Assembly (NCBI RefSeq): GCF_945859685.1
Contig: NC_079147.1
Location: 267,148,572 to 267,212,571 of the forward strand
Length of the DNA stretch: 64,000 nucleotides
Source: Eupeodes corollae
Lineage: Eukaryota; Arthropoda; Insecta; Diptera; Syrphidae
Reading direction: 5' to 3'
Shown here: in pieces, positions 22,545 through 34,364 of the stretch
Numbering within the stretch: the stretch's first letter is position 1
Layout of the letters: each line of letters opens with the position of its first letter
Notes under the pieces: model-generated
Database searches by the model: none
The model's input: only the letters and a program-made list of their open reading frames with translations
What the model was told of the DNA's origin: nothing
Translations under genes and position numbers: made by a program

Positions 22545-23450
22545 GGATTAATAAGCAGCTTCGTGACTTAAAAAAGAAAGAAACGAAATGCATACCTACG
22601 TTAAATACAATAAATCACAAAATCAATCAGATTATGATAATTTTAGTAAATTACGTAAAGATTTTGTAGTTCTCAGTAAGTTTCTATATAGAGCTTATAT
22701 CTTGAATATTGAAAGTAATAAAAAAAACAACAGCAAATCGTTCTGGTCATTTGTCAATTCTGAAGGAAAATCGATAGGGATTCCAAATACCATGTTTTTC
22801 GGAGGAGTTGAATCGTGGGATTTAGACTAGATAGTTGAATTGTTTGCTAATTATTTTAAATCCGTTTATTCTCATTCAGGATTTAATAATAGTTCACTGA
22901 ATAACATAATAAGTAGGTTTGATATTGATTCGATCCAGTTAAGTATTGAAGAAGTTAATTCCGGACTAAAATCACTTCATTCTAATTATAGTTCTGGACT
23001 AGATTTCATTCCTTCGGCAGTGTTAAAAATTATTGTGCTTCCATCTGTGCTCCTTTACTAATCATATTCAACAAATCCCTCCAAGAAGATATTTTTATTA
23101 ATGAATTGAAACTTTCTTACTTGGTCCTTATACATAAATCAGGTTCTAAAAAAAAAAACTCTCCGCAATTCCCAAATTGTTTGAAAGCATAGCGAAAATA
23201 AAGCTTGATTTTCTTAAAAGGGAATATTTATCAGAAGTACAGCATGGTTTTGTATCTGGTCGATCATCTGTTAACTTATTTCGCTTCGTATGTCACTAAT
23301 TCTGTGGAACAAAAATTTCAAGTGGACGCAGTATACACTGACTTTAATAAAGCCTTTGATTCTGTGAACCATCAAATACTTCTGAAAAAACTTGAGATTT
23401 TTGGTTTTCATTCTCACTTTCTTCGTTCTTATCGTCATATTTTTCGATTC
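22545..23450 (+). mobile_element. Jockey/CR1-like LINE fragment
   Basis: Plus-strand blocks: SPWINKQLRDLKKKE (22545-22585), the post-endonuclease linker (22588-23060, with KSFWSFVNSEGKS and LFANYFKSVYSHS), a weak N-terminal RT region, and YTDFNKAFDSVNHQILLKKL (23330-23395). It ends at ~23450, where a minus-strand Jockey element begins. Several stops. Endonuclease and the catalytic FADD block are missing. Confidence 0.75.
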
Positions 23451-23454
23451 AGAT

Positions 23455-25645
23455 TTAGATTTATTTATTATTTATTATTATATTCCAATTCACAGTAAGA
23501 GTACACTTCTAAATTTGTGAAAATTAAAAATATTTAAATTACAAAGCTTTACAATATAACAAAAAATAATTAAAAGATAACAAAATAATAATAAAAAAAG
23601 AAAAAGAAAAATAAATAAAACATAAAACAAATTAATCATAGTAACATTACGTTATTCCAAGCATAAAAAGTTAAAGTTGAAGTTACTTGATAAGGGTAAA
23701 TGGGAGCGGTTTTGGGGTGAAAGTTATCTAGTTGTTTTGTCTAATAAAATACAATCTTAACTCGTCACTAAATTGTTGCTTGTCACTTGGTTCTCTCAAG
23801 TTACGCGGAATTGTATTCCAAAGGCGTATAGCTGAGATAAAGAATTTTTTCTCGGATGTAAGGCAGGTGAAATGTGGTAAAATTAAACAAGCAGATCTAT
23901 TGGATGTCGAAAGCCGGATTTTATCAACAAGATATGACGGCTGCATAGTTTTTAGAATTAAAAATAACAAACACATGGTACGAAACTTCATATAATTAAA
24001 AAATGACATGTCTAATACATTTTTTTCCAAATGTGAAATATGGTCGAATCTCCTCAGATTGTAAATTTAGCGCAGATCACTATTGAATGCTACTTGAAGT
24101 TTTCTTTTGCTTTCAATATAACAGTTATAAAATATTTCACAACCATACACGAGAACTGGTATAACCAAAGTCTTAACGAGAACTAATCTTTTCTTTGGTG
24201 GTGTAAACTTTTGAGCTGTCCATAAAGTTCGAAAAACCCCATATGTTTTACCCACAAATTCATTAATATGGTCATTCCATGTCAAAGTTCGGTTGAATAC
24301 CAACCCTAAGTTCTTTGACTTATTTACGAATTCAATTTTTGAAGAACCAAGCATAATTGAGGGAAAATAAGACAGATCTAGCTTCTTTTTCGAGATAACA
24401 AAACATTTACATTTCTTCGGATTGAGCGAGAGACCATTGTTTACCGACCATCTCATAATTCTTTGGAGATCATCGTTCAGATCATTGGCACAATTTTCTA
24501 TGAGCTCAAGAAGGCAACTTTTATGGATTTGAATATCATCAGCATAAAAATGCTTCGATGAATTCAAGATTGTATGTTGTATGTCATTTATGTACATAGA
24601 AAATAACAGAGGCCCCAAAATCGATCCTTGTGGAACGCCCCGTATAGCACAGGACAAAAATTTGATAAGGCAGTCTCTAAGAAGACAGCCTGTTTTCTAT
24701 CACTAAGATACGATGAAAACAATTCCACAGCAGAAGAAGACCTATTGAAACGGTGGCTCATCTTATCAATAAGAATAGAGTGGTCAACCATATCAAATGC
24801 TTTGGAGAAGTCCAGGAAGACAAGAAAAGTAACCTGGTCTTCATCTAGTTGCGCTCTTATGTCTTCAACTACTTTCAAAATTGCTGTGGTACAGCTATGT
24901 TTGGCACGAAAACAAGACTCAACTGAGACGAGAAGATCATTACGTACGAGATAATCATTAACTTGCTTATGCATAATTCGTTGGGTGATTTTGGACAAAT
25001 AGGGAAGAATTGAAATCGGCCTTAATTCCTCATCCGATGAGTTTTTAGGTATTTCAATAATTTTTGCATTTTTCCACTGACAAGGAAAATCACAGGTAAA
25101 AAAGATTGTATTGATAATGTGAGTTATATACGGAAGCAAAAACGGTAGTATAGTTTTTATAAAAACCGGGTGTATTCCATCTATACCAACTGCATTAGAG
25201 TTAATAGATAAAAAGCTTTCCATTACATTCGTACTTTCTATTCTTTCACAGAAAAACTGTGTTTCAGTGGTGTCTAGAGTGCTATTGAACGGGACTCTTT
25301 AAATAAAGGTGATATTAGTATCTGGAATCGATAAGAAATTTAAGTTTAGTTCATTTGCATCTATATCATTTTTGTACTTCAATTTCTGCTTGTCTACTCC
25401 AAATTCCCGAAGATTATTCCACATCTGTCGCCCATCTACATTAGTTTTAAGCTTATTAGAATAGAACTTTGTTTTAGCTATTTTTATCTCACTAACAACT
25501 TCTTTTCGTTTATTTTTGTAAGCTTTCATAGCTGGTAAGCATGATCTCTTTGCATTATTAACAAACGAATTTCATTCGTAATCCAATCATTTATTTTAGG
25601 TCTCACCCTACCGGTTGATAAGGGAGCATGTGTGTCAAAAAGGTC
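23455..25645 (-). mobile_element. Jockey-like LINE, 5'-truncated
   Basis: Minus strand. The 5' edge is at ~25645 (DLFDTHAPLSTGR region). Then come a linker (25299-25529), RT with LRPISILPYLSKI, FLDFSKAFDMVDHSIL (24588-25223), GVPQGSILGPLLFSMYIND and HFYADDIQIH (24540-24640, YADD active site), the thumb (24067-24500), and the C-terminal domain with FFISAIRLWNTIPRNL (23728-24030). The 3' end is an AT-rich TTTATTATTTATT tract at 23458-23490. A single frame break near 24610 separates two long RT frames, so this copy is relatively young. The endonuclease is absent. It directly abuts the HPF1 pseudogene. Confidence 0.88.
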
Positions 25646-26379
25646 ACTCGCGGTTCTTTTATGATCCTCTAGAGTTTCAAACGCTCTTTGTTAAGCAAGG
25701 AACCGGAATTCACTATGGCTACTGGCGTGACGACCCCAAGGGAGAGGAAGACTTGCTCATAGTTCGTAGTCACGTTTCCAAGGGATGCGTCTTCGAACTC
25801 GTTGCCACAAATATGTTCGACACTTTCACTTGCTACCTGGAGAAAGACTTTCCGGTAACTCCGTTCAATCACAAGGATTTGGCAGATATGAGAAAAGCGA
25901 TAAGTTCATTTGTCGAGGAGAATAAGTATGAAAAAAAATGTCTGGTGGAGGCTTAGTCGCAGTGGGCTAGTAAAATGTGTGCCAAAACATTTCACAATAT
26001 GGGAATCGTTGTTCCAGTGAATAAAACCACAACAGGGGGCTATCACAACTTGATGAACAGTCTGCCAACATCAAGAAGATCATCAGTGCATTGGACAAAC
26101 CAGGCGAGTACTCAAAGGAAGAAGCCAAAGAGATAGTCATCAAGAAATTGCAGCCCATCATAACAGCTTCAGTGATCGCTTTGGATGAGTGTGATATTGG
26201 TACGAATCTGGAACTAGAAATTGACCTTTTCTGCTCCGGCCATAAGGACCTACACGAAATCGTTCAGAATCTTCTCAACCCTGCCTATAAGTTGCTTGGA
26301 CGGCCACAATATATGGTGATTCTGAAGGCACTTTTGGTCAACAGAAGCAATAGTCATAAGCTCAATATTTTGGATTGAA
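25646..26379 (+). pseudogene. HPF1: Broken copy of HPF1 (histone PARylation factor 1)
   Basis: HPF1 binds PARP1/2 and completes their active site so that serine is ADP-ribosylated. The translation resembles HPF1 over its C-terminal two thirds: SRFFYDPLEFQTLF and HYGYWRDDP (25646-25735), AKTFHNMGIVVPVNK (25980-26030), then ALDECDIGTNLELEIDLF (26178-26231) and LLNPAYKLLGR (26272-26304). The DE pair of DEC corresponds to the catalytic Asp-Glu of human HPF1. Lesions: an in-frame TAG at 25954-25956 and a frameshift near 26048. The N-terminus is missing, cut where the Jockey element starts. No intron is seen. It could be a retrocopy, or a real gene destroyed by the LINE. Confidence 0.82.
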
Positions 26380-26467
26380 TTTGTTGTGAAAGAAGAAGAA
26401 AATGTTTTAAATAAAATTAATTTTTATTGTAAAAGTTTTGTTTGTTGTTGATTCTATGATATATTTT

Positions 26468-26648
26468 CTACACAATAAGCTTCTCCTTAGTGAATTGTTT
26501 GGACCGGTTGACGTGAACTAAGAGGATAGCTGCAGCCAAGCGAGCTTGTAGGCCTTGTTGGTTCATGTCGTGAGCCCATTCCACCCATCTCCAGAGCTTC
26601 AGTTCAAACTCTTTTTTTAGACGAGCTAGTGTAGTGTTAAAATCAATT
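26468..26648 (-). CDS. Unrecognised C-terminal exon, tail-to-tail with HPF1
   Basis: An uninterrupted minus-strand frame ends at a TAG (26468-26470). It contains EFELKLWRWVEWAHDMNQQG and ARLAAAILLVHVNRSK, and ends KEKLIV. Composition is protein-like: an amphipathic helical Ala/Leu run with Trp. The frame stays open for ~55 codons in AT-rich DNA. A possible splice acceptor (CACTAG) lies near 26630, so it may be the last exon of a gene or a fragment of one. I do not recognise the family. It ends ~90 bp from the HPF1 stop in convergent orientation. Confidence 0.4.
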
Positions 26649-26689
26649 TAAATTGGTTAGAATTCATTTTAAACAAATTTAAATGTCAA

Positions 26690-27075
26690 ATGAAATCGTG
26701 TAAATGTTTGGTGTGAACGGTTTTGGGTTTGGTGTGAAAAGGCTATTACAATGTTGCTATTTCTTGCCACTATTATGACCATTGACGACGCTTGAAATGG
26801 TTAAGAGGCTTTACCTTGTAAGCGTGTAAATGAACGAGCTTGAGTGGTGCAGTTTTTGGGGTCGCCGACGAGTTAAGGTGGTCGGCTGTTTAGCCACACT
26901 ATCGTAAAAATCAGCAATATTCTCTGCACTACGAGTTGTACAAGCATGTACTGGTGTTTTCACATCTCCTCCTCAAATTTTTGCATGATTTTTCCGATTG
27001 TTTGGACGTTTAAAATGACCGATAAAATAACGAAGTGAACGTAACGCATTTTGGTTTGAACGCCCATTCTTATAA
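26690..27075 (-). mobile_element. Mariner-like transposase N-terminal fragment
   Basis: The minus strand reads a helix-turn-helix segment (VQTIGKIMQKFEEE), then ACTTRSAENIADFYDSVAKQ, then TLTRRRPQKLHHSSSF. This follows the order of the paired HTH region of mariner-like transposases (SAENIA...SV...RRSQQL). The catalytic DDD part is not present. No terminal inverted repeat was identified. Frames are interrupted. Confidence 0.6.
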
Positions 27076-27620
27076 TAAGCCTGAATTAATCAAAGTGTCA
27101 ATTAAAATAGAGAAAATAACTTGACGTTTAGTGTAGTTTACATTCATAATCGGCCCTTAAAATAAAACCACCCTTCATAGGAAAGTTTTTTTTTAACAAA
27201 AAATTAAAACCCATTTTTTTAACTGCTAAATACCGTTTTTGACTCAAATATTTTAAAAAATAAACAATGATTTTCATTTATACATACACTTTAGTTTATT
27301 ACAATTAAAGTAATAAACTTTTAAAATCTTGAGTCCCAAGATTTAAGAAAATCATTCCATTAGTTCAGCTTGTAGATCGTTTTTTAAAACGATTTTTATC
27401 TGCAGGTCTAAAGAGGGCATACTTTTTCAAAAATAATTGAATCGCTCTTGTGATCTCTCTTTCACAATAAAGAATACATTTTGTAAGTAAGTGTGAAATG
27501 AAATACACAAAGAATGTGCATTTTTCAAAAACTTTTTAGAAAAATTAAAGCTATTTGTTTATATTTTTTATGTAGTTTATTTAACCTTTGCACTACAACC
27601 TTAAAGGTTTAGCATACATT
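27076..27620. other. AT-rich spacer, no gene
   Basis: No motif recognised. The left part may belong to the mariner remnant; the right part is downstream of gene A. Confidence 0.45.
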
Positions 27621-27685
27621 TTTATTTTTCAATTTTTAAATCAAAAAAATAATTGTGCAAAAGGTTTTTGAAAAATTTATAATTT

Positions 27686-27958
27686 TCAAAATTTATATCC
27701 TATACCAACATGTCCACTGGTATCGTTATATTTAAATTGTCTGTTGACTTGAGCATAAACATCAACATTTTTACCAACAGGATGGGTGTAGGTTACACTA
27801 GCACTTGCTCCATGACGACCATGATGTTCGCCACGAACTTCTACCGACCTCATGGGTTCGTTATTGGGTTTCTTTACTTCTTTCTAAAAAATAGAAATAA
27901 TTTAATATTAATATGTTTTATTCAATATTTCTGTATGTTTTCAATTTACATCGGCCAT
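27686..27958 (-). CDS. Gene A: leaderless cationic immune-type peptide, 68 aa
   Basis: Two exons: 27950-27958 (Met-Ala-Asp) and 27686-27883 (65 codons plus TGA). The 66-bp intron has GTAAAT and TTTTTTAG borders, phase 0. The product is Met-Ala-Asp, a KEVKKPNNEP segment, VEVRGEHHGRHG, and a beta-rich tail ending GHVGIGYKF. It has no signal peptide. The peptide body matches gene C's mature part almost residue for residue. The paired beta-strands and YKF end recall the attacin/diptericin class, but I cannot assign a family. A polyadenylation signal (reverse complement of AATAAA) is at 27621-27626. The promoter has kappaB, GATA, TATA and initiator sites. Predicted cytosolic unless an upstream leader exon exists. 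Confidence 0.8.
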
Positions 27959-28008
27959 TTTAATAAACTTAATGAAAATTTAATTTCAGCAACGAGATTC
28001 TAAAATCA

Positions 28009-28085
28009 ACTGATGTCTTTAATATGTTATACTTTGCCTTTTATACTGAGTCTATCATTTTGAAGAATTATTTCAAAAAATCCCC
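28009..28085 (-). promoter_or_regulatory. Gene A core promoter and kappaB/GATA sites
   Basis: On the minus strand: GGGGATTTTT (28076-28085), an NF-kappaB-type site; GATA (28053-28056); TATAAAA (28039-28045); and TCAGT initiator (28009-28013). From the first T of TATA to the initiator A is 34 bp, the same as in genes B and C. The 5' leader would be ~53 nt. The kappaB plus GATA pairing is known from infection-induced fat-body genes in flies. Confidence 0.78.
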
Positions 28086-28216
28086 GTCAATTTGTGCGAA
28101 TTGACTCAATTAAGAGCCGAGCCATATGGCTGCAGCCGCAAATGGACAAACGCATATAAAATGAATCACAGAAGACTGAGCGATACCCATATCAGCTATA
28201 GGCCTTTATTCATCCA

Positions 28217-28226
28217 GGGGATCCCC
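28217..28226. promoter_or_regulatory. Palindromic kappaB-like site upstream of gene A
   Basis: GGGGATCCCC, a perfect palindrome fitting a Rel-dimer site, about 205 bp upstream of the predicted gene A start. Chance occurrence is possible; noted because the flanking DNA is very AT-rich. Confidence 0.35.
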
Positions 28227-28229
28227 TTA

Positions 28230-30300
28230 GCTTTACAATAGGACATGCAGAAATATAGGAATACAAAATAAGTTTATAAATAGACTCTTAGTAAAATGCA
28301 TATAAAGTTCACGAACCAATTTATAAAAGTAAATAAAACAATTGTGCAAACTAAAAGAATTTTTTCTTTACTGAAAGCTTACAATTCGTTCCTTAAAAAT
28401 ACCAAAAAGTGAGTTTTTAAAACCTTAATCTCGGTAGACAATAGTTTTCAGGAGCTACTCGTTACATTTTTTTATTCCTCAAGAGCTCTTTTACATTTTT
28501 TAAACATTTTTTATTTAAAGAATTTTCTTAGAAAGAATTTTAAATAACAGAATTTTTAAAAGCTGAATTTTGTAAGCAAAACTTTGAACGCTAATTTTCA
28601 AATTGAAAAAAAAATGTTCTAATTGGATTTTCTTCTTTAAAAGGTTGGTATTGGACTTGAGCAATTCATTCAAACGTGGTCACATCAGTTGCTTTTGAAT
28701 TTTTTCAAATGAGCTCGAAAACTTAGCTTAGTTTAAAAACTGACACTTTATGTATTAGACTTTTATTTAAAATAGACGCTTTAAAAATTGTTTACAAAAT
28801 CATATAAATGTAAAAATGTAATCGATTTAGGAAAATATCAAAGCTATTTACTAAGTTCAAAAGAATATTTTGCTAATTTAAATCGATTTGAGAATCTTTC
28901 TAGTGCACAGTAAATAAGAATCTATAATGCGACCCACATTGATAACATCGCAACCCGTCCGTCGATTTGTCTTGCTCCAAGCTTTAGCAAAATATTCATG
29001 ACAATTTTTGTGTGAGATAAATAAAATTTGAAGCCAATATATTTCTATGTTCTCAGTTTAATTTTTCTAAAAGATTGCCTAACACTACCAACAATATTTT
29101 ACATGTGATAAAATAGTATTATTTTAACATCTTTTTCTGTTAACGAAATTTTTAGTCGTAAACCAATTTTTAACAATTTTAGTACCAACTCTTAAAAATT
29201 TGTATTAATTTTTAAACAAATACAAATTTAATTTTTCTAAGAACAATATCATACGCTAACAACAACATTTTGAACAGAATGAAATTATTTTGAATACAAT
29301 ACCTTCATTCATTCACGAGATATCGAGAACCAAATATCAGCTTTATATAAAATATTTATATATAAAATAAAATTAGAAGCCAATACCCGTTTTTTTGGCA
29401 TTCTATAAATATTATAGTACAAAATTCCCAAGAAAACCAATCGACAGTAGCCAGATTTTTGTATTTTAAAATTGGTACAACTGAAAAAAGACCTGTCAGA
29501 ATAGAAATACAAAAAATCACAAAAAGAAGAAAGTTTTGTGAAAATTAAAAGTTAAAATTAACTTCAGCAAAAAAAAACTAACTAATACTAATAAAATTGA
29601 CAATTTTCAAGAGGAAATGTTAAGAAAACATTGAGATTATATAAAAAAAAGTTCATTTAACAATTGCAGCTTTGATATACACTAAAAACTTCTAGAAGGG
29701 GGTTTGTTCGTAGATTACTACATTAACATGTGGTGTTCAATTGAGCTGAAATGAGCTTGATTCGACTCGATTCCAGTCGGGGATCAGAGTACAGTCATAA
29801 TTTATGAAGAAAAATCTGCATGGAGAAGTTGGTTTTACAGATAATGCATTAGGTCTGTTTATTTGCATGTTTGTGAACAAAAATTATAGATTTTTTTTAA
29901 TTAAATTTTAAAAAAATTCACATGGAGTAGGTAGCATATTCTGATATGTTGCTGAATTATTCAGTTCTTCATTGTTTAAGACGAATCAAACAATTTCACT
30001 TGCCCTTCATAAGAAATATCGAAACACCATTTCCATTCCACAAAGTGCTGTCAACCTTAATCATTTTTAAATCTTCTTGTGCAGTGGAAACACCAAAAAG
30101 ATTTATTTAATCTAAACTGAGATAAGCCTTTGGTAGAAACATAGCAAAACTTAATTATCTTTTCTCTTGCAAAATAAGCCCAGTTAGTCCATTTATATTA
30201 ACAAAACTAAATAATATCAACAGTGACAGATTAATTTTTTTTTTCAATGGAAAACACATGATTCCAAATGCACAGTTACTCAACGAACACAGCTATCGAG
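28230..30300. other. AT-rich intergenic, no gene recognised
   Basis: Long A/T runs and no open frame with recognisable motifs. It includes diverged repeat monomers at 29045-29345 (separate entry). Two further TATA-like strings near 28150 have no associated open frame. Confidence 0.5.
29045..29345. repeat. Diverged monomers of the dispersed AT-rich repeat
   Basis: Two similar ~170 bp stretches, each with an AATTTTTCTAA block followed by an AACAATATT-type block and later a CGAGATATCGAGAAC-like end. They resemble the monomers at 34470-34900. The match is loose and approximate. Confidence 0.4.
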
Positions 30301-30304
30301 ATTA

Positions 30305-33300
30305 TTTACTTACTTACTTACTTAAGGTGGCGCTACAGTCCTGTGTGAACTAGGGCCTCATCCAAGAAACTTCTCCATCTAGCTCGGTTCCTAGCTAGAT
30401 GTCGCTAGTTTCGCGCTCCAAGTTGGGTGAGGTCACCTTCCACTTGTGCGCATCACCTGATCCGCTGTCTTTCTCTACTGCGCTGTCCTGTGGGTGCGGA
30501 TTCGAAGACTTTCCGGGCCCGAGCATTGGTTTCCACGTGACCCAGCCATCTTAGTCTTTGGACTTTTACCCTCCTGGCTAAGTCTACGTCGCTGTACAGC
30601 CCGTACAGCTCGTCATTTCATCTTCTCTTCCACTCCCCTTCGATGCATACGGGACCGTAGATCACACGAAAAACTTTTCTCTCGAAGCGACCCAAGGTGC
30701 TTTCATCCGCTTTTGTCATAGTCCATGCTTCTGCACCGTATAGTAGGATGGGGATGATAAGGGTCTTATATAGCAACAGTTTGGTCCCTCGAGAGAGGAC
30801 TTTACCACTCAATTACTTTCTTAGTCCAAAGAAACAGCGGTTAGCAAGAGTTCTTCAGCGCTGGTGTTGTTTTCTGCGTTTACAGCGGAGCCTAGGTAGA
30901 CGAAGTCCTTGACTACCTCAAAGTTACATCTGTCGATGGTGACGTTTTGTTGTATGTCCTTTCTTGACGACAGCATGTACTTTGTTTAGCCCTCATTAAC
31001 CGTTAAACCCATTTTTGCCGGCTCTTCCTCAATGCTCACAAAAGCCCCATTGACATCACGCTAAGTTCTTCCGATTATGTCAATGTCATCAGCATATGCC
31101 AGTAATTGGACAGACTTTTGAAAGACAGTGTCTCTAGTGTTGACGTTTGCGCTCTGCACTATTCTTTCAAGCACGATGTTAAAAAAATCACATGAAAGCG
31201 CATCACCTAGTCTAAAACCTTTTTTGACATCGAAAGGTTCTTTTAAGTTGTTTCCAACCTTTATGGAGCAGCGTGAATGGTCATTCTGCACAAACGGACG
31301 AGTTTGGCAGGGAAGCCAAAACTAGACATGGCTCTATACAGCTCGTCCCTGTATATGCTGTCATATGCGGCCTTGAAATCGATGAAAAGATGGTGGGTGT
31401 CGATTTGGTGTTCTTGGGTTTTGTCTAGGATCTGCCGTAATGTAAATATTTGATCAACTGTGGACTTTCCTGGTCTAAAACCAGACTGATAAGGACCTAT
31501 CAGGTTGTTGACGATGGGCTTTAGACGTTCACATATTACGGCAGAGAAGATTTTATAGGCGATGTTAAGTAGACTGATTCCTCTATAGTTGGTGCAGTTT
31601 AGAGTGTCTCCTTTTTTCAGGATCGGGCAAACAATACTGAGGTTCCATTCATCATGCATGCTTTTTTCCGACCATATCTTACAGATAAATTGGTGCACGC
31701 TCCTAACATCTTATCTGCTGCTTTAAAGAGCACGGCATTTAATCCATCCGGTCCAGCGGCTTTGTTAGACTTCAGCTTAGATATGGCAATCTTTACTTCG
31801 TCTAAGTCTGGGTTTTTGCCGTCTGTATCGAATAGATCATCCTGCCTGACAGCGGAATCCGGTTCGTCGTCGCCTAGTTGCTTGAATCCCAGCACATCAA
31901 AGGCGGCTTCTCTGATTGCATCTTGGCAATGTTGTCACTGGTTTTCGATACATTGTGTTGGCTGCAGAGAAATTCGAGAGAGGTTACTTGTAACTCGGTC
32001 GGAAAAGGATTTGGCGATCTCTGGCGATTGTAGCCGTTCGACGTTGTACCTTCTCCAAGAACCTCCTTGTTTTGACTTGGGTCTGGAAATCCGAAGTGCT
32101 ACCTTGGCTACAACGAGGTATTGGTCCGAGTCGATGTTAGCTCCTCGGAAAGTTCGGACATCCATGATGCTGGAAGCGTGTCTGGCTTCGATCCCAATAT
32201 GGTCAATCTGGTTAACGGTAGATTGATCTGGAGAAGTCCAAGTTCTTTTGTGGATGTTGAGGTGTGGAAAACGCGTAATGGCTACCATGACGTTTTGCCC
32301 CGCAGCAAAATCTATGAGCCTGAATCCGTTGTCTGAAGTGTTGTCGCAGGCTGTTCTTCCCAATTATTCCACCAAAGATGTCTTCCCTTCCTAGCTTGAC
32401 ATTAATATCGCCCAGGACTATTTTAATATCGTAGCTAGGGCACTGCTCATATGTTTTGTCTAGGAGTTCGAAGAACATATCTTTGGTGTTGTCGTCTTTT
32501 TTTTCTGTGTGGGCATGCGCGCATATCAGGCTATTGTTGCCGAATTTAACCTTGATGCCTATGGTCATGAGGCGCTCATTGATGCACCTATAGCTTGAGA
32601 CTTCTTGCCTAAGTCTGGCTCCAATGACGAAGCCGCATCCAAATAAGCGCTGTTGGTTTTCGTGGTAGCAGTTTTTCATCGTCTTTTTGCCCGGTCCATC
32701 CCATCGTATTTCCTGGATGGCGGTGATATCTGCTTTATAGCGGTCTAGGGCCTACGTTAATTCTTCGGCCGCAAGTGGTCTGTTAAGGGGCCTAACATCC
32801 CATGTGCATATCCGAAGTTCGTTGTCCTTTATTCGTTTGCTTTGGTTGTCAACAGTAAATCCTTCCGTATCCGAGGCTTGTTGGTGCTTCGCAACTATGA
32901 AAGCTTTTACGTGGCCAGGAAGTCACCCCGACGGCACAACCCCCAACCTGGAGATCCAGATCCTAAGTATAACTCCAAGGATGGGGAGCCGAATAAAACC
33001 GCTCCTTATAGGCCTGGGCTCCGAACAAGTCGAAGAAGCCCTATAAGGTGTTCACTAAGTAGTTCAACCTTACTGGAACTGTAGACGCCACCGTTGGTTC
33101 CATCTTGGGAATTCCTCCGCTGCCGTCTGGATAAGGAAACACCTCTCCCCCCTCTCTCGTTTGCTGCCCCCAACAACTTTCCACTGGGGTTGGAACCCAA
33201 TCTCCAGTCGAGATACTAGCCACCCGATGTTCACCAAGGGGAGGTGAGAGGAGAAGTTGATAGACAGAGGTTGGTTTTGAGAAAAACCTGTGGAGTGGAC

Positions 33301-33345
33301 GCTTGTGTCCTCTTGAATGCACATTTCTGCCTTTTGAACATCAAA
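30305..33345 (-). mobile_element. RTE-like LINE, near full length, degenerate (copy 1)
   Basis: Minus strand: a ~650 bp 5' region (32690-33345) shared with 42390-42985, endonuclease (31935-32679), RT (30990-31895), C-terminal region (30420-30900), and a 3' terminus GGACTGTAGCGCCACCTTAA plus a (GTAA)n tail at 30306-30324. Short tandem 3' tails are typical of RTE and some related LINEs. Other copies: 40868-42985, 56806-57375, 8640-9150 and 17184-17217. The clade name is provisional. Confidence 0.85.
30618..32679 (-). pseudogene. Endonuclease-reverse transcriptase of RTE-like copy 1
   Basis: The endonuclease part has ENQQRLFGCGFVIGARLRQ, IVLGDINVKLGREDIFG (Asp/Asn of the APE fold) and QSTVNQIDHIGI (the catalytic DH-type end). 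The RT part has NKAAGPDGLNAVLFKA, YRGISLLNIAYKI, SGFRPGKSTVDQIFTLRQ, LFIDFKAAYDS (first catalytic Asp), KKGFRLGDALSC and LLAYADDIDIIGR (YADD). The C-terminus has LIIPILLYGAEAWTM and LGRFERKVFRVIYGP. At least six frames are needed, so it is dead. The YADD is intact. The product would nick and reverse transcribe at the target (target-primed reverse transcription). Confidence 0.88.
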
Positions 33346-34364
33346 TGGTAGACATAATTGAGCTTTTCGGTCTTCCTTTAGACTCAAACTGGAGACATCG
33401 CAGTTAATGGTTTTTCTTCGACAGGAATATGCCCATCATTTAAGAAAAATGTCTTTCAAGACTAAGATTTGTTGGCATCAGAAGAAATGCCCAACAAACC
33501 ATGTCATATCGAGGGTGAGATTCAGATGGAACCATGAACTTCAGCTGGAATAAGATCCATCTCGAAAATAATAAAATCCAGACCAAAACCTACAGATGAA
33601 CCGAAATCACAAGCTTTGGGAACTATTTCTACAAAACCATTAACCACCCTGGGCCATATTTAACACCATGTGGGCCATATTGGACGCAGTTTTTGTATAT
33701 GATTTTTGAAGTTCCTTTAAGTTTTTGTTTTAAACTTTTTGTTATGTTTTTTTTTAGTTTAAGTTTTAAAAAGCTGAATTGATGATTTGTTAGACTATTA
33801 AAAAAATATAAATGAATTAGACTTAAACTAATGGTTTTATTTTAAAAAATGTTAAGGATGGGCCATATTTGCCGCACTTACTTTACACTTTTCAATTAAT
33901 TTCAAAATTCAAAAGACTTAATTGAATAAATTCGATTGCTAATTACGTGTAATTGAAAAGCGTCAATTATTTGCTATTTAATTAAATGTAAATTGAAGTT
34001 AATTACGAAAAGTAATTATTATTTCTAAACTCTGCTGTTTAAACGTGGTTCTTAATAAAAATGAATTATTTTAATAAGTATTTTAATGAGATCAAGTGAA
34101 TTATAAGCTTGTTAAAAGCCCTAACAATTATGCGACTTAGATTTCTCTTAGATTCTACTCACGTTGCTTTTAGTGCCTTTAACTTTTTATTCTAATAAAA
34201 AGTCCACACAAATTTTGTAGCGTTCTACTATCTTTTACCAATCCAAAACCCGCACAAGCTTAAATTGTTGAAAAGGTTTTTCTTGATTTATATTGGTTTT
34301 TATTTTAGACGTTTGTTAGGATATAACATTATTATTGATTATTTAAAAACAAAATTTATATTAT
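33346..34364. other. AT-rich spacer with GGGCCATATT repeats
   Basis: No gene recognised. GGGCCATATT occurs three times (about 33651, 33671, 33862). The rest is AT-rich with TTAATT-like clusters at 33900-34080. Confidence 0.45.

Noticed and set aside
28120..28200. Possible plus-strand promoter (TATAAAA near 28153)
   Set aside because: No open frame or splice donor with a plausible product follows; left as a coincidence in AT-rich DNA.
31654..32226. 190-codon plus-strand frame
   Set aside because: Antisense of the RTE-like endonuclease/RT, which has clear motifs on the minus strand.
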